Positions 1-7,570 of a stretch of 38,113 nucleotides of DNA are shown here, piece by piece. The position numbers and the translations under genes were made by a program. Numbering within the stretch: position 1 is the stretch's first letter; every line of letters begins with the position of its first letter. Below the pieces are notes generated by a model, which was not told the DNA's origin, searched no databases, and worked only from the letters and a program-made list of their open reading frames with translations. This DNA is from Syntrophaceae bacterium UBA7520 (lineage in GTDB: Bacteria > Desulfobacterota > Syntrophia > Syntrophales > Smithellaceae): NCBI GenBank assembly GCA_002478265.1, contig DLNC01000018.1, positions 1 through 38,113 on the forward strand, written 5' to 3'.

Positions 1-24
1 ACACAACTTTTGTTTATATCTCAT
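1..24 (-). CDS. Transposase N-terminus, truncated by the window edge
   Basis: On the minus strand an ATG at 24-22 opens MRYKQKLC and then leaves the window. A perfect GGAGGT ribosome binding site lies at 35-30, five bases upstream. It sits just inside the repeated terminus described at 1-101, where the first gene of an insertion sequence would be. Eight residues cannot identify the family. Confidence 0.4.
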
Positions 25-101
25 CCGCCACCTCCATGAGGTAACTTACCAACCGGACAGTTTATGTGCTACAAAACCGGACAAATCATTTGCTGCTTAC
101 A
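1..101 (-). mobile_element. Left-edge insertion sequence terminus (IS21-like organisation), partial
   Basis: Two imperfect tandem copies of a unit of about 24 bp, each containing ACCGGACA followed by a T-rich stretch and TGCT, lie at about 52-75 and 76-99. On the minus strand the outer end reads TGTAAGCAGC from 101, followed by two TGTCCGG blocks, then a ribosome binding site and an ATG heading off the window. Multiple short terminal repeats next to a transposase start are typical of IS21-type and some other DDE-transposase elements. The family assignment is an inference because only eight codons of the transposase are visible. The exact outer boundary (about 101, ending in CA on the plus strand) is also inferred. 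Confidence 0.5.
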
Positions 102-117
102 ACGCAAAACTATATCC

Positions 118-145
118 TTGCTAAATCATACTGATGGTTTATAAT
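118..145 (+). promoter_or_regulatory. Candidate sigma-70 promoter for the Cache protein
   Basis: TTGCTA at 118-123, a 16-base spacer, and a perfect TATAAT at 140-145. It lies just outside the insertion-sequence end and about 55 bases upstream of the first complete gene. It would also drive the adhesin-E-like gene 35 bases further downstream. Confidence 0.5.
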
Positions 146-198
146 ACAAGATATGTGTTGACGGCCTATCATACATCCGCACAGGAGGAATAATCGCC

Positions 199-768
199 AT
201 GAAAAAGTTTCACGCAAAAGAAAAAACTAAAATAGCTTTAAACGTGCTGCTGACGGCTTTCTTTCTCGGCGCATTCGTTTTTGCCGCAAATGTCGCGCAG
301 GCACGGGATAAATCAAATATTCAATGCGCTAAAGATACGGCGGTGGCTGTCGTGCACACCGCGGCCGTGGGCTTAGGCGAGATTCTCAAAGATGTCAGAG
401 GCGAAAAAAGGCGCATGGATATTATCCGTTCCTTTATCGGTCCGATTCGTTTTTACGCGGATAATACCGGATATTTTTACGTGTATGATTATCAGTGCGT
501 CAATATCGCCCATGCTATCGACAGAAAGTTGCCAGGTAAAAATCTTTATAATTACCGGGACGCGAAAGGCAAATTCGTCATCCGCGAACTGAGCGCCGCG
601 GCGAAAAGAGGAGGCGGGTTCGTTGAATATTACTGGCTGAAGCCAGGACAGCGCTATGAGTTCAGAAAAATCGGCTATGTGGAGCCGATACCGGGCACGA
701 ATTATTTCATCGGCACCGGCGTTTACCTGCCCGAATGGGCGCCCGTGAAACCCGGCGATAAGAGATAA
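199..768 (+). CDS. Periplasmic single-Cache (sCache_2-type) domain protein without output domain
   Basis: 189 residues. The N-terminus has a basic stretch and a hydrophobic segment (about residues 13-32) ending near an AQA motif, so it is a signal peptide or membrane anchor. The rest fits a single Cache sensor fold: an N-terminal helix, then a strand with TGYFYVYD (about 90-97), the GKNLYNYRDAKGK loop, an AAAKRGGGFVEYYW helix-strand element, and a C-terminal strand ending NYFIGTGVY. Cache domains bind small ligands outside the membrane and normally sit on chemoreceptors or kinases. Here nothing follows the domain. Two cysteines (in QCAKDT and YQCVN) could form a disulfide. The start is supported by AGGAGG at 183-188. 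Ligand and partner are unknown. A second gene of the same type is at 8338-8802. Confidence 0.8.
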   Translation: MKKFHAKEKTKIALNVLLTAFFLGAFVFAANVAQARDKSNIQCAKDTAVAVVHTAAVGLGEILKDVRGEKRRMDIIRSFIGPIRFYADNTGYFYVYDYQCVNIAHAIDRKLPGKNLYNYRDAKGKFVIRELSAAAKRGGGFVEYYWLKPGQRYEFRKIGYVEPIPGTNYFIGTGVYLPEWAPVKPGDKR

Positions 769-803
769 CTTAAAATCGTGATTACCGGCGATAAGGAGCG
801 AAG

Positions 804-1277
804 ATGAAAACAAAAACTATTTGGGTATTGGTTTTTCCGGTGATGCTTTTGTTCTTTTCCGGAAGTAGTTACGCGGCACAATGGACGCTGTGCGCCTCCG
901 CCCCTTCCGGCGGGCGGCTCTACTACGATAAAAGCAGCGTTAAAAATGTGGACAAAAACATCATCCGCGTATCCAACAAATTTGAATACACAAGCAAAAT
1001 CGACAAACAGAGCGCTCACGCTTCTCTCAAACGAATAAAAAAGGCGCCTAAAAATCCTGACTTGATGAGTCACGATTTATCAGTGAATGAAATTAACTGC
1101 GCCGCCAACACGCACCGGCTTGTTTCCGTGGCTTTTTATGACGTGAAAGGTAAAATCATCTATTCATCAGCAAAAACCGATAAACGATGGAACAGAATTG
1201 TAGCTGATTCTTTTATGGATGAACTCAAAAAAACGATTTGCGGTGCATACGGCGGAAACAAAGCAAAAAAGAAGTAG
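804..1277 (+). CDS. Secreted surface-adhesin E-like protein
   Basis: 157 residues with a clear signal peptide (hydrophobic about 6-20, cleavage near SYA-AQW). The mature part has the pattern of the surface-adhesin protein E / CNP1-like family: WTLCA at the start, a YYDKSSVKN motif, a central KFEY strand, an E-I-N-C motif with THRLVSVAFYD, and a C-terminal helix ending in K-K-T-I-C. The two conserved cysteines outside the first strand (in NCAAN and TICGAY) are present. Family function is poorly defined; in Haemophilus protein E binds host matrix, which need not apply here. AAGGAG at 793-798 supports the start. It lies 35 bases after the Cache gene and is probably co-transcribed with it. Confidence 0.65.
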   Translation: MKTKTIWVLVFPVMLLFFSGSSYAAQWTLCASAPSGGRLYYDKSSVKNVDKNIIRVSNKFEYTSKIDKQSAHASLKRIKKAPKNPDLMSHDLSVNEINCAANTHRLVSVAFYDVKGKIIYSSAKTDKRWNRIVADSFMDELKKTICGAYGGNKAKKK

Positions 1278-1344
1278 TTTTTTCTTTAGCGATGAAAAAA
1301 TAATTGTATAACTGGTGGCATTTCAGTACCAGAGTTAAAAGCAT

Positions 1345-1380
1345 CGGCCGGGGAGGATCCTTTCCGGCCGCAATTTTTTT
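1345..1380 (+). terminator. Rho-independent terminator after the adhesin-E-like gene
   Basis: A 10-bp stem (1345-1354 with 1361-1370, two G-T wobbles) closes a GGATCC loop and is followed by CAATTTTTTT. It lies 68 bases after the stop codon at 1277. The strength and U-tract fit a plus-strand terminator. Confidence 0.75.
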
Positions 1381-1549
1381 GTAATATTTTTCCCCCGCAG
1401 AGTTATTATCCAGGAAAATGGCTGTTTCCAAATCCGCAAGCGGATATTTTCCGGTCTTTATAAAAACATTCACCCAATAGTATATTGAATAGATAGCATA
1501 TTTTTTTAGACATTTTTTTCCGCCCAATGATTAAAGACAAGTCGCCGCG

Positions 1550-1969
1550 CTAATTCCAGTAGAAGCTCAGCATTGTCTGTCTTTGTCCTTTAACCACATT
1601 TACCGCGCTTTGTTTTTCCGCCCCCTTCAAAGAAACGATGACGGTGTATTTCCCCGTGGGCAGATCGGCAAAAAACCAAGGGCCTTCAGCAACGGCTTCC
1701 AGAACTTTTTTACCGCTGTTGTCCGTAATTTTTACTTTGACATCAGAAAGAAATTCCCGACTTTTAACCGCGAAAACGAGTTTGAGACTGTAGTTTTTGG
1801 TCATCGCGGTTAATTTTTCCCGCTCGTCCTGGCCAATGCCGCCACTGATGTAGGCAATTCCCTCATACCGCTTCTGTTCAACGGGCAAAACGCCCGCGCT
1901 CTGCTCTGTGGCGCAACCGGCGGCAAAAAGAATAACGCCTAACAATACAGCATAAATGATTTTGCGCAT
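1550..1969 (-). CDS. Small outer-envelope lipoprotein, transthyretin/carboxypeptidase-regulatory-like fold
   Basis: 139 residues counted from the ATG at 1969, chosen because AGAGGTG lies six or so bases upstream; a longer in-frame start at 2011 adds 14 residues before the signal peptide. The N-terminus MRKIIYAVLL...FAAGC is a lipoprotein signal with the lipidated Cys at 19. The rest is mainly beta: strands around KLVFAVKSREFLSDVKVKI and a GPWFFADLPTGKYTV motif, which resembles the G-x-Y-x-V turn of carboxypeptidase-regulatory-like or transthyretin-like domains. No catalytic residues are visible. The fold guess is from pattern only; no function is proposed. Confidence 0.75.
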   Translation of the reverse strand: MRKIIYAVLLGVILFAAGCATEQSAGVLPVEQKRYEGIAYISGGIGQDEREKLTAMTKNYSLKLVFAVKSREFLSDVKVKITDNSGKKVLEAVAEGPWFFADLPTGKYTVIVSLKGAEKQSAVNVVKGQRQTMLSFYWN

Positions 1970-2064
1970 TTTACACCTCTCTGAGTTTAGGATAAAAAGA
2001 CAATACATCAAGCGATACCAAAGCTTAACTCATTGTTATTTTACATAAACCAGGTAATCTTGCT

Positions 2065-3072
2065 CTATCTGCGAAAAACAGGATGACGCGCGGCAGCCAG
2101 ATTGACGATACGGCTGCCCATTTTTCCGTAGGAGTAACCGGCTTCTTCAGCGGCGCAAGTCATGGAAGTCAGGGGATTTATGTCCGGATTCGGATTTACG
2201 TCAATCACATAGAAAATTCCGTTGTGATAGCGCACATCAATACGTCCGTAATCACGACAACCGGTGGCGCGGTAAGCGGCTAGGGCAACCTTCTCCAGCT
2301 CGGCTTGCGCTTGTGAATCCAACTCGGCGGGCACGCGCATGTTGATGCTGTCGTAAAGACGAGTCCCGGATACATACTTGGCCTCATAGGTAAAAAGCCT
2401 GTCGTGGATATCGGTTAATTCCCCGTAATCCATCTCTACCGCGGGCAGCATAGAAATTTTTCCGTTTCCCCATACCGCGCTGAGAAATTCCCTCCCGTTA
2501 ATGAATTCCTCAACCAGTGCCGGCTGTTTGTATTCCTCCAGTATAAAAGCTACGCGATGCTCCAGTTCGACAGGATTTGTTACGACAGAATCAGAAGCGA
2601 TACCGATGCTGCAGTGTTCATGAGCCAATTTGACGATGGAGGGAAAAATATTCCACCGGCCAACGTCCGGTGTGGTAAAAACCTCCCATGGTGGCGTGGG
2701 TACATTCGCCTCGTCAAGAAGACGCTTGACTTGAGGCTTATCGTAAGAACGGGCGAGCACTTCAAAGGGAGAACCGGTAAAAACAAATCCCATGCGTTCC
2801 ATTACCGCGGCGACGCGTGGTTCGCTGCGCGGGATACCGGGAATTTCTTCGCACCAGTTGAACACGATGTGTTTTAAAGGATCATAGTCCTGCAGCCGCT
2901 GAATCAATCGGTCGTCTTCCAGCGCCACAACTTCAATAGGATGCCCTAAATGATTGAGCGCGTTGCCGAGGGTTGCAACTTCCCCTTCAGCTTCTGATAT
3001 TTCTTCGGACGTCCATTCAGGATTCAGATTGTGCAGCAGTAAAACCGGCAAGTCATATCTGAGGTCATCCAT
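2065..3072 (-). CDS. ATP-grasp ligase, D-Ala-D-Ala-ligase-like (not canonical Ddl)
   Basis: 335 residues. An N-terminal pre-ATP-grasp region (about 1-100) is followed by an ATP-grasp fold: VEEFINGREF (the nucleotide-binding strand and loop) and GRIDVRYHNGIFYVIDVNPNPDINP (the metal-binding Asp and Asn). The order and spacing match the D-Ala-D-Ala ligase C-terminal domain. The canonical Ddl ending NEINTxPGxT is replaced by DVNPNPDINP, so it probably ligates another amino or carboxyl substrate. No peptidoglycan genes are adjacent. It is transcribed alone from a promoter at 3173-3202. ATP-dependent ligase activity is a confident inference; the substrate is unknown. Confidence 0.85.
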   Translation of the reverse strand: MDDLRYDLPVLLLHNLNPEWTSEEISEAEGEVATLGNALNHLGHPIEVVALEDDRLIQRLQDYDPLKHIVFNWCEEIPGIPRSEPRVAAVMERMGFVFTGSPFEVLARSYDKPQVKRLLDEANVPTPPWEVFTTPDVGRWNIFPSIVKLAHEHCSIGIASDSVVTNPVELEHRVAFILEEYKQPALVEEFINGREFLSAVWGNGKISMLPAVEMDYGELTDIHDRLFTYEAKYVSGTRLYDSINMRVPAELDSQAQAELEKVALAAYRATGCRDYGRIDVRYHNGIFYVIDVNPNPDINPLTSMTCAAEEAGYSYGKMGSRIVNLAAARHPVFRR

Positions 3073-3172
3073 GATATTTCTGCCTTGTCGCCCAAGAGAA
3101 CATTTATTCCGATGTTCCAGGTCTTAGGGGCGAAATTATTTTTTCGATACCGTCATCACATGACCTGTGCGA

Positions 3173-3202
3173 AGTATAACAAATTTATTTTGTAAAATTC
3201 AA
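3173..3202 (-). promoter_or_regulatory. Candidate sigma-70 promoter for the ATP-grasp gene
   Basis: On the minus strand TTGAAT (3202-3197), an 18-base spacer and TATACT (3178-3173). It leaves a leader of about 95 bases before the ATG at 3072. The rest of the gap 3073-3376 is A/T-rich and I see no gene in it. Confidence 0.5.
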
Positions 3203-3376
3203 GTAATTTAAAACTTTTTTTACGGATTAAGAATATCAGTTTGATGAAAAGAAAAAATAGGAATGCCGCGCCGTGATGATCGCCGCGAATAAATGATGTT
3301 ACAAAAAGATAGAGCTTTTTTAAAATAAAATTTCCACCGAAAAAAATGGGAAAATGATGAATAATGCAAAAATATT

Positions 3377-3688
3377 TTATTGACTTTCGTAATGTTGCGT
3401 CGGCCAGGTGCCGAGCTTGTAGTCAAAATCACCGACCGGGCGGACAAACGTGAATTCAACCGGATCTAGCACTAATTTCCTTCCCACCTGGGCGATGCTG
3501 CCGCTGGGCAGAGCAACGGGAAGCGCGACGATAAACAAAACCGAACCCAGTATGATAGTGGCCAGGCCGCAGGGCCGCGCAATAAGCACGTCAGGAATTA
3601 TTTCATCAGAGGTGGGCGCGGCAAAAACAGGCGTCGCGCCGGCGATAAGAGTAAGCATTAAAACAAAAGCGATTATTTTTTTTCTCAT
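3377..3688 (-). CDS. Small exported protein with one hydrophobic segment, function unknown
   Basis: 103 residues from the ATG at 3688, preferred over 3697 because GGGGAGG touches the upstream ATG but is nine bases from this one. A signal peptide (MRKKIIAFVLML...VFA-AP) is followed by RPCGLATIILGSVLFIVALPVALPS, a possible membrane segment, and then a conserved-looking tail with LVLDPVEFTFVRPVGDF. Proteins of this layout (signal peptide, RPxGLxxxxxG hydrophobic stretch, P-x-x-FTFxRPLGDF tail) recur in deltaproteobacteria as hypothetical proteins, from memory. No enzymatic motif is seen. It is monocistronic with its own strong promoter. Confidence 0.7.
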   Translation of the reverse strand: MRKKIIAFVLMLTLIAGATPVFAAPTSDEIIPDVLIARPCGLATIILGSVLFIVALPVALPSGSIAQVGRKLVLDPVEFTFVRPVGDFDYKLGTWPTQHYESQ

Positions 3689-3714
3689 GATAAACATCCT
3701 CCCCTTTGTGACAA

Positions 3715-3743
3715 AATATAGAAAATCAATATCCGCCTGTCAA
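3715..3743 (-). promoter_or_regulatory. Strong sigma-70 promoter for the small exported protein
   Basis: Minus strand TTGACA (3743-3738), 17-base spacer, TATATT (3720-3715). The leader to the ATG at 3688 would be about 20 bases and contains GGGGAGG. Confidence 0.7.
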
Positions 3744-4164
3744 GAGCGTATCGACGAGGACTTTTTTCCGGAATTTAATCCGTTACAACGCCTGATCGAT
3801 TTATCCGGTAAATCGCAATGCCACCAGTAGGCTTTCCTAGATACCAGACGCTATTTATTCCGCAGACAACAAATCCCGCCCCATGGTGAGTACCAAATGA
3901 AAACCCGTGTGTCCAGTAGCGCTGAAACACCAAATTCTTCGAATGATACAATGATTACACCTACCCTAAAAATTATCAGCCCCGTCAGAATCACCTCCAT
4001 TCCCGGCCAGTTTCATTTCACTCTCCTTTTCATAAGCCTCCTCCCGAATGAAGTTAATTACGGCGCATTATCTTAAATTGACCAGCGGTAGCTATCGCCA
4101 CCATAATTACCGCAGTAGTTGAGATATTTAAAATCCCGCGCCCACGGCAAAATAAAAGGAAAAG
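3744..4164. other. Intergenic region without recognisable gene
   Basis: About 420 bases between two minus-strand genes. Reading frames are short and lack ribosome binding sites. I see no strong hairpin with a U-tract, so the terminator of the DUF2959 gene was not found here. Confidence 0.5.
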
Positions 4165-4815
4165 TTACTCCTCCTGCAACGCTTTGATAAAAGAATCGGC
4201 ATGAGTAATGGCGGCTTCCATTTCCTCGACCAGTTTTTCAACGTTGGTCTGGACTTTAATCACTTCCGCGCTCAACCCGGCAATGGCTTTGGCGTTGAGA
4301 TTATGTTTCATAAACAACACCTGATCGCGCAGAGGTGCCAGCGCAGGCTCCAGTTTGGCTTCCGCTTTTTTCATCGCCCTGATCAGCTCCATGTATTTTT
4401 TCCTAGTTGCGTCGTATTTCCGCTGGCTGGAGCGGCGCAGCGCGTCATTTGAGTATTGTTTAATTTCGTTGCGCCATTCGCTAAAAAGAGCCTCCGAAAC
4501 ATTTTCCACCGCCTTTACACGCTCGCGCACTTCCACGGCTTTTTTTTCACTTTTTTTGAAAGTGGCGTTGAGCTTTTTATACTCTTTTTCCAGATTGCCG
4601 CCCTCAAAACCGACCACGCCTTTAAATTGCTCCAGAGCCTCGACAAACTGTTTTTTTGTTTCATCCTGCGTTTCGCGCGCTTCTTTGACGCGGTCCACCA
4701 GGATATCCCGCTTGTGAATTCCCATTTTTTCCATGGCGCTGAAATAGCAGCTTTCACAGCCGTACGGCGCGAGAAACAGCGCGGCAATAATAATGAGATA
4801 ATATTTTCTCTTCAT
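4165..4815 (-). CDS. DUF2959-family coiled-coil lipoprotein
   Basis: 216 residues from the ATG at 4815; GGAGG lies eight bases upstream and overlaps a rejected ATG at 4830. The signal peptide ends LAPYGC, with the likely lipidated Cys at 20. The family signature is clear: YFSAMEKMGIHKRDILVDRVKEAR directly after the lipobox, EQFKGVVGFEGGNLE, a long charged helical region, and LRDQVLFMKHNLNAKAIAGL near the C-terminus. Nearly all the mature protein is predicted helix. Function of the family is unknown; location should be the inner face of the outer membrane or the periplasm. It is divergent from the hydrolase gene at 4906. Confidence 0.85.
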   Translation of the reverse strand: MKRKYYLIIIAALFLAPYGCESCYFSAMEKMGIHKRDILVDRVKEARETQDETKKQFVEALEQFKGVVGFEGGNLEKEYKKLNATFKKSEKKAVEVRERVKAVENVSEALFSEWRNEIKQYSNDALRRSSQRKYDATRKKYMELIRAMKKAEAKLEPALAPLRDQVLFMKHNLNAKAIAGLSAEVIKVQTNVEKLVEEMEAAITHADSFIKALQEE

Positions 4816-4843
4816 TTCTTTATCCTCCATTGCCGAATATTTC

Positions 4844-4872
4844 TTGACCTATTTACTACCACAATCTATACA
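4844..4872 (+). promoter_or_regulatory. Sigma-70 promoter for the alpha/beta hydrolase
   Basis: TTGACC (4844-4849), 17-base spacer, TATACA (4867-4872). The predicted start point near 4879 falls after the upstream in-frame ATG at 4876, so translation probably begins at 4906. Confidence 0.6.
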
Positions 4873-4905
4873 GGAATGACACAATGTAATATACGGATAA
4901 ACCTT

Positions 4906-5784
4906 ATGGATGATCTTCCAAATAAAATCGAAGGCGTGCAATACCACGAAGAAATGGTTACCGTTGACCAGTCAGTGCGGCTCAGAACAATGGTTTTTAA
5001 GCCGGAAATTTCCCAAGGTAAATCTCCGGTTATTTTTGTGGCCGGCTGGGTTTCGATATTCTCCGGCTGGACTACTTTTATCAGCGCGCTGGCAAGACAA
5101 CGTGATGTATATTACGTGGAAACAAGAGAAAAAGAATCCGCAATTATTGCTAACGAAGACCTTCTGCAAGATAACGATTTCAGCATATATCAAAACGCAA
5201 AAGATATTGTCCAGATTTGTGAACACTTCGGTATAAATTCTCCTCAAACAATCGCTTGCGGTAGTTCCCTGGGCGCCACCTCGCTTCTGGAGGCAATGAA
5301 AAACGGAAAGCTCAGGGTCCGAGGCGCTTTCCTGATAGGGCCAAACGGCGAATTTGCCGCGCCGCGCGGCCTTTTATGGATTTTATATCTACCGGTATTT
5401 TTCTACACGCCGGTAACGTATTTTTTAAAGTGGTACCTGCGCAATTTTCGCGTGGATGCCGAAAAGGAGCCTGAACAGATGAAGCGTTACGAGGAGATTT
5501 TCAAAACAGTTAATCCCTCGCGCCTCAAGCATTCCGCGCGGGCAACTATTTTAGGAAACTATCAGGTGTGGCCGGATATTGAAACCATACGCGTTCCCGT
5601 GGCCATTGCCTATGCTCCTTCCGACAAGCTGCATGATATTGATAACATAATGCTGATGGCCCGGCGACTGCCCCAAGGCAAGCTCAACAAATGCCCGACA
5701 AATCTTTACATGCATTCTGAAAAACTTGTTGCCGATATCAGCAGATTTGAAAGAGAAATTGACCACCGCCCGCTCGCTTCTTGA
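4906..5784 (+). CDS. Alpha/beta hydrolase fold protein
   Basis: 292 residues from ATG 4906 (MDDLPNK). The frame is open back to 4456, but that part is antisense to the DUF2959 gene, and the promoter at 4844-4872 places the transcript start after the ATG at 4876. The hydrolase fold is shown by the PVIFVAGW strand and oxyanion-region turn, the nucleophile elbow G-S-S-L-G, an acid in APSDKLHD, and a C-terminal His in LYMHSEKL. A hydrophobic stretch around LLWILYLPVFFYTP suggests a cap or lipid-facing insert. No secretion signal is visible, so it is likely cytoplasmic or membrane-associated. Substrate unknown; an esterase or lipase role is an inference. Confidence 0.75.
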   Translation: MDDLPNKIEGVQYHEEMVTVDQSVRLRTMVFKPEISQGKSPVIFVAGWVSIFSGWTTFISALARQRDVYYVETREKESAIIANEDLLQDNDFSIYQNAKDIVQICEHFGINSPQTIACGSSLGATSLLEAMKNGKLRVRGAFLIGPNGEFAAPRGLLWILYLPVFFYTPVTYFLKWYLRNFRVDAEKEPEQMKRYEEIFKTVNPSRLKHSARATILGNYQVWPDIETIRVPVAIAYAPSDKLHDIDNIMLMARRLPQGKLNKCPTNLYMHSEKLVADISRFEREIDHRPLAS

Positions 5785-5808
5785 CAAATTCCTGCGCGAG
5801 ATTATATT
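5781..5808 (+). promoter_or_regulatory. Promoter overlapping the hydrolase stop codon
   Basis: TTGACA at 5781-5786 overlaps the TGA stop (5782-5784) of the hydrolase; a 16-base spacer leads to TATATT at 5803-5808. It would give the small gene at 5837 its own transcript. Confidence 0.5.
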
Positions 5809-5836
5809 GTAAACGAATCGGCAAGGGAATTTTGAA

Positions 5837-6088
5837 ATGACGCATTTATCCGAGGAAAGCGAAAAACAAAACCGCCTGGAAATGATTAGGGAAGCACTGC
5901 GGGAAAAAGCGCCTCTTACCTACGAGGAACTGGAAAAATCGGGAAAGCTGCAGCAGTTTCTTGAAGAGCGCGACGCGGACATGATGAAAAGTTACAACGA
6001 AGCTAAAAATAAGGCATGGGAAGAAGCGCTATCCGCTTTTCTTGATTTTTTCGACCCTTCGTATGACGAAACGTCTTCGCCGATGTAG
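5837..6088 (+). CDS. Small acidic helical protein, unknown function
   Basis: 83 residues, no signal peptide or membrane segment. The composition is strongly charged and helical (EESEKQNRLEMIREALREK, then TYEELEKSGKLQQFLEERDADMMKSY), followed by an aromatic C-terminal patch (FLDFFDPSYDE). AAGGGA lies eight bases before the ATG, and a separate promoter overlaps the previous stop codon. The pattern suggests a small soluble helical-bundle or partner protein. I do not recognise the family. Confidence 0.7.
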   Translation: MTHLSEESEKQNRLEMIREALREKAPLTYEELEKSGKLQQFLEERDADMMKSYNEAKNKAWEEALSAFLDFFDPSYDETSSPM

Positions 6089-6170
6089 ACGCCATAAATT
6101 CGTGTTATCCAAAACTCCCTAGTAGTTTTTGCTCCGTAAAAGCGCCTTTAACATACACATACCCTACTAT

Positions 6171-7505
6171 TCAAAAAGATTCCCGGTCTTTCCGTAAAAT
6201 GTATTCCAGCGTTATTTTCAATGAAGCTTCAACCGCCGCAGGCTCAATGTGTTCGACGGTGTCATTGGCCGTGTGATAAACCAGCCCGTCGCGAATCAAA
6301 TTTGTCGGCATGCCGATCAATGTTGTGGCCTGAACGCCGATCCTGGCAAATTCCGCCGCATCCGTCCCGCCGCCGCCGGGAGTGATGGCAAACAGACGCG
6401 TCGCATAACCAAGTTCAGCGGCGATATTCTTGCATTGTCTGGCCATTTCCCGGGAAAGACTAACGGTGCTGTTTATGTCCGTTGTTAAAAACTGGAGCTC
6501 TTTAAGATTATAGATGCTGTCGATATTGAAATTATACGCGGGTAACGCCAGCAATTCTGCTTTATGCTGCCGGGCAAAAGCGCGCGCGCCGCGCAGCCCC
6601 GCCTCTTCCGCGTCGGTGCTTAAAAAAATGAGCCGGGTGTGGCGTAGGATATCGCTTCTCTCTTCCCGCGCCTGCCGAAAAAGTTGCGCCAGCTTAATTA
6701 CCATCGCGGTCGCCACCATGTTATCGCCCGCGCCCGGCGAAATTTCTTTGGACATAAAAAAATACATTGGCGCGACAAAAATAAGGCTCAGCAAAACACC
6801 ATACTGAAAATAAACGGCAAACACCGGAGATCTGCCCGTCACGTAATGAAAATAAATCCAGATTAAAGAAAATACCGGAGCCGCGAACACCGCCAGCATG
6901 GCCGGGATAATCCGAAAGGCATAGAGCTTCTGATATCGCCTGAGAAAATTAAAGACATGGGCGCTGTCATGATGGCCGCTGATGATTATCTGCTGTTTCG
7001 CCTCGCCTGCCGGTTCCATAGTTCCAAAAACGTTGTAGCCTCGCTTTTCTTTGCAGAAAGGCTCGGATATCTGCCAGTAAAGAAATATCTGGCCCACAAC
7101 TAGGAAGGCAACCAAAAGAAAACCGACGGAGGCAACAACCAAATAATCAAAATATAGTAAAAGCGCAGACAGAATGTAAATAACTGCCGCCGTTCTGAGC
7201 AGCGATCGGAAGGCCTCCGGAAAAACGGCAAACTCTTCGATTTTGACCTGATCGCAATGCCTTTTTAATTCAGCCGCGACCATGAGCGCCGCATTCTTAC
7301 ACACGGGCGTTCCGGTCAGGCGCGGCCCGTACTGGCTAACGGCCCGCTTAGTAAAATCAAGCGTCTCCTGGATATCTGTGGAATTTATTTGCATGCGGGA
7401 CATAAAATTGTCTGCTCTTTCGCAATCTCGGCTGGCATTTTTCGATTCTCTACATTGTTTTTTCCCCGATAACAACTTATAAAAAACACCTTCGGGGTCG
7501 TCCAT
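6171..7505 (-). CDS. Membrane-embedded M28-family zinc metallopeptidase
   Basis: 444 residues. All five metal-site elements of peptidase family M28 are present: His178 and Asp180 in SGHHDSA, bridging Asp261 in SPGAGDN, the Glu300-Glu301 pair in STDAEEAGLRG, Asp329 in NFNIDSI, and His411 in VYHTANDT. M28 enzymes are di-zinc aminopeptidases or glutamyl-type peptidases. Unusually, hydrophobic membrane segments interrupt the fold before the first metal ligand (about 103-145) and again between His178 and Asp261 (about 197-251), giving about four membrane spans. AAGGA seven bases upstream supports the start at 7505; a later Met at residue 35 is possible. The substrate is unknown. The gene is divergent from 7571. 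Confidence 0.85.
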   Translation of the reverse strand: MDDPEGVFYKLLSGKKQCRESKNASRDCERADNFMSRMQINSTDIQETLDFTKRAVSQYGPRLTGTPVCKNAALMVAAELKRHCDQVKIEEFAVFPEAFRSLLRTAAVIYILSALLLYFDYLVVASVGFLLVAFLVVGQIFLYWQISEPFCKEKRGYNVFGTMEPAGEAKQQIIISGHHDSAHVFNFLRRYQKLYAFRIIPAMLAVFAAPVFSLIWIYFHYVTGRSPVFAVYFQYGVLLSLIFVAPMYFFMSKEISPGAGDNMVATAMVIKLAQLFRQAREERSDILRHTRLIFLSTDAEEAGLRGARAFARQHKAELLALPAYNFNIDSIYNLKELQFLTTDINSTVSLSREMARQCKNIAAELGYATRLFAITPGGGGTDAAEFARIGVQATTLIGMPTNLIRDGLVYHTANDTVEHIEPAAVEASLKITLEYILRKDRESF

Positions 7506-7520
7506 TTCCCAATCCTTGGC

Positions 7521-7550
7521 TTGACACTGACGAGCTATTTAGCGTATCTA
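7521..7550 (+). promoter_or_regulatory. Candidate promoter for the 7571 gene
   Basis: TTGACA (7521-7526), 18-base spacer and TATCTA (7545-7550). The leader to ATG 7571 is about 14 bases and contains AAGGAAGA. Confidence 0.4.
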
Positions 7551-7570
7551 ATAACTCTAAGGAAGAAAAT

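Noticed and set aside
1225..1527. Minus-strand open frame of 100 codons
   Set aside because: It runs through the strong terminator at 1345-1380 and into the antisense of the adhesin-E-like gene; no ribosome binding site or family pattern.
3220..3459. Minus-strand open frame of 79 codons
   Set aside because: Overlaps the end of the well-supported small exported protein in another frame and contains the promoter of the ATP-grasp gene.
4456..4905. Upstream extension of the alpha/beta hydrolase frame
   Set aside because: It is antisense to the DUF2959 lipoprotein, and a good promoter at 4844-4872 starts the transcript after it.
5806..5818. Possible third copy of the ATTGTAA operator
   Set aside because: ATTGTAAACGAAT matches 10 of 13 positions but is not palindromic; treated as chance.
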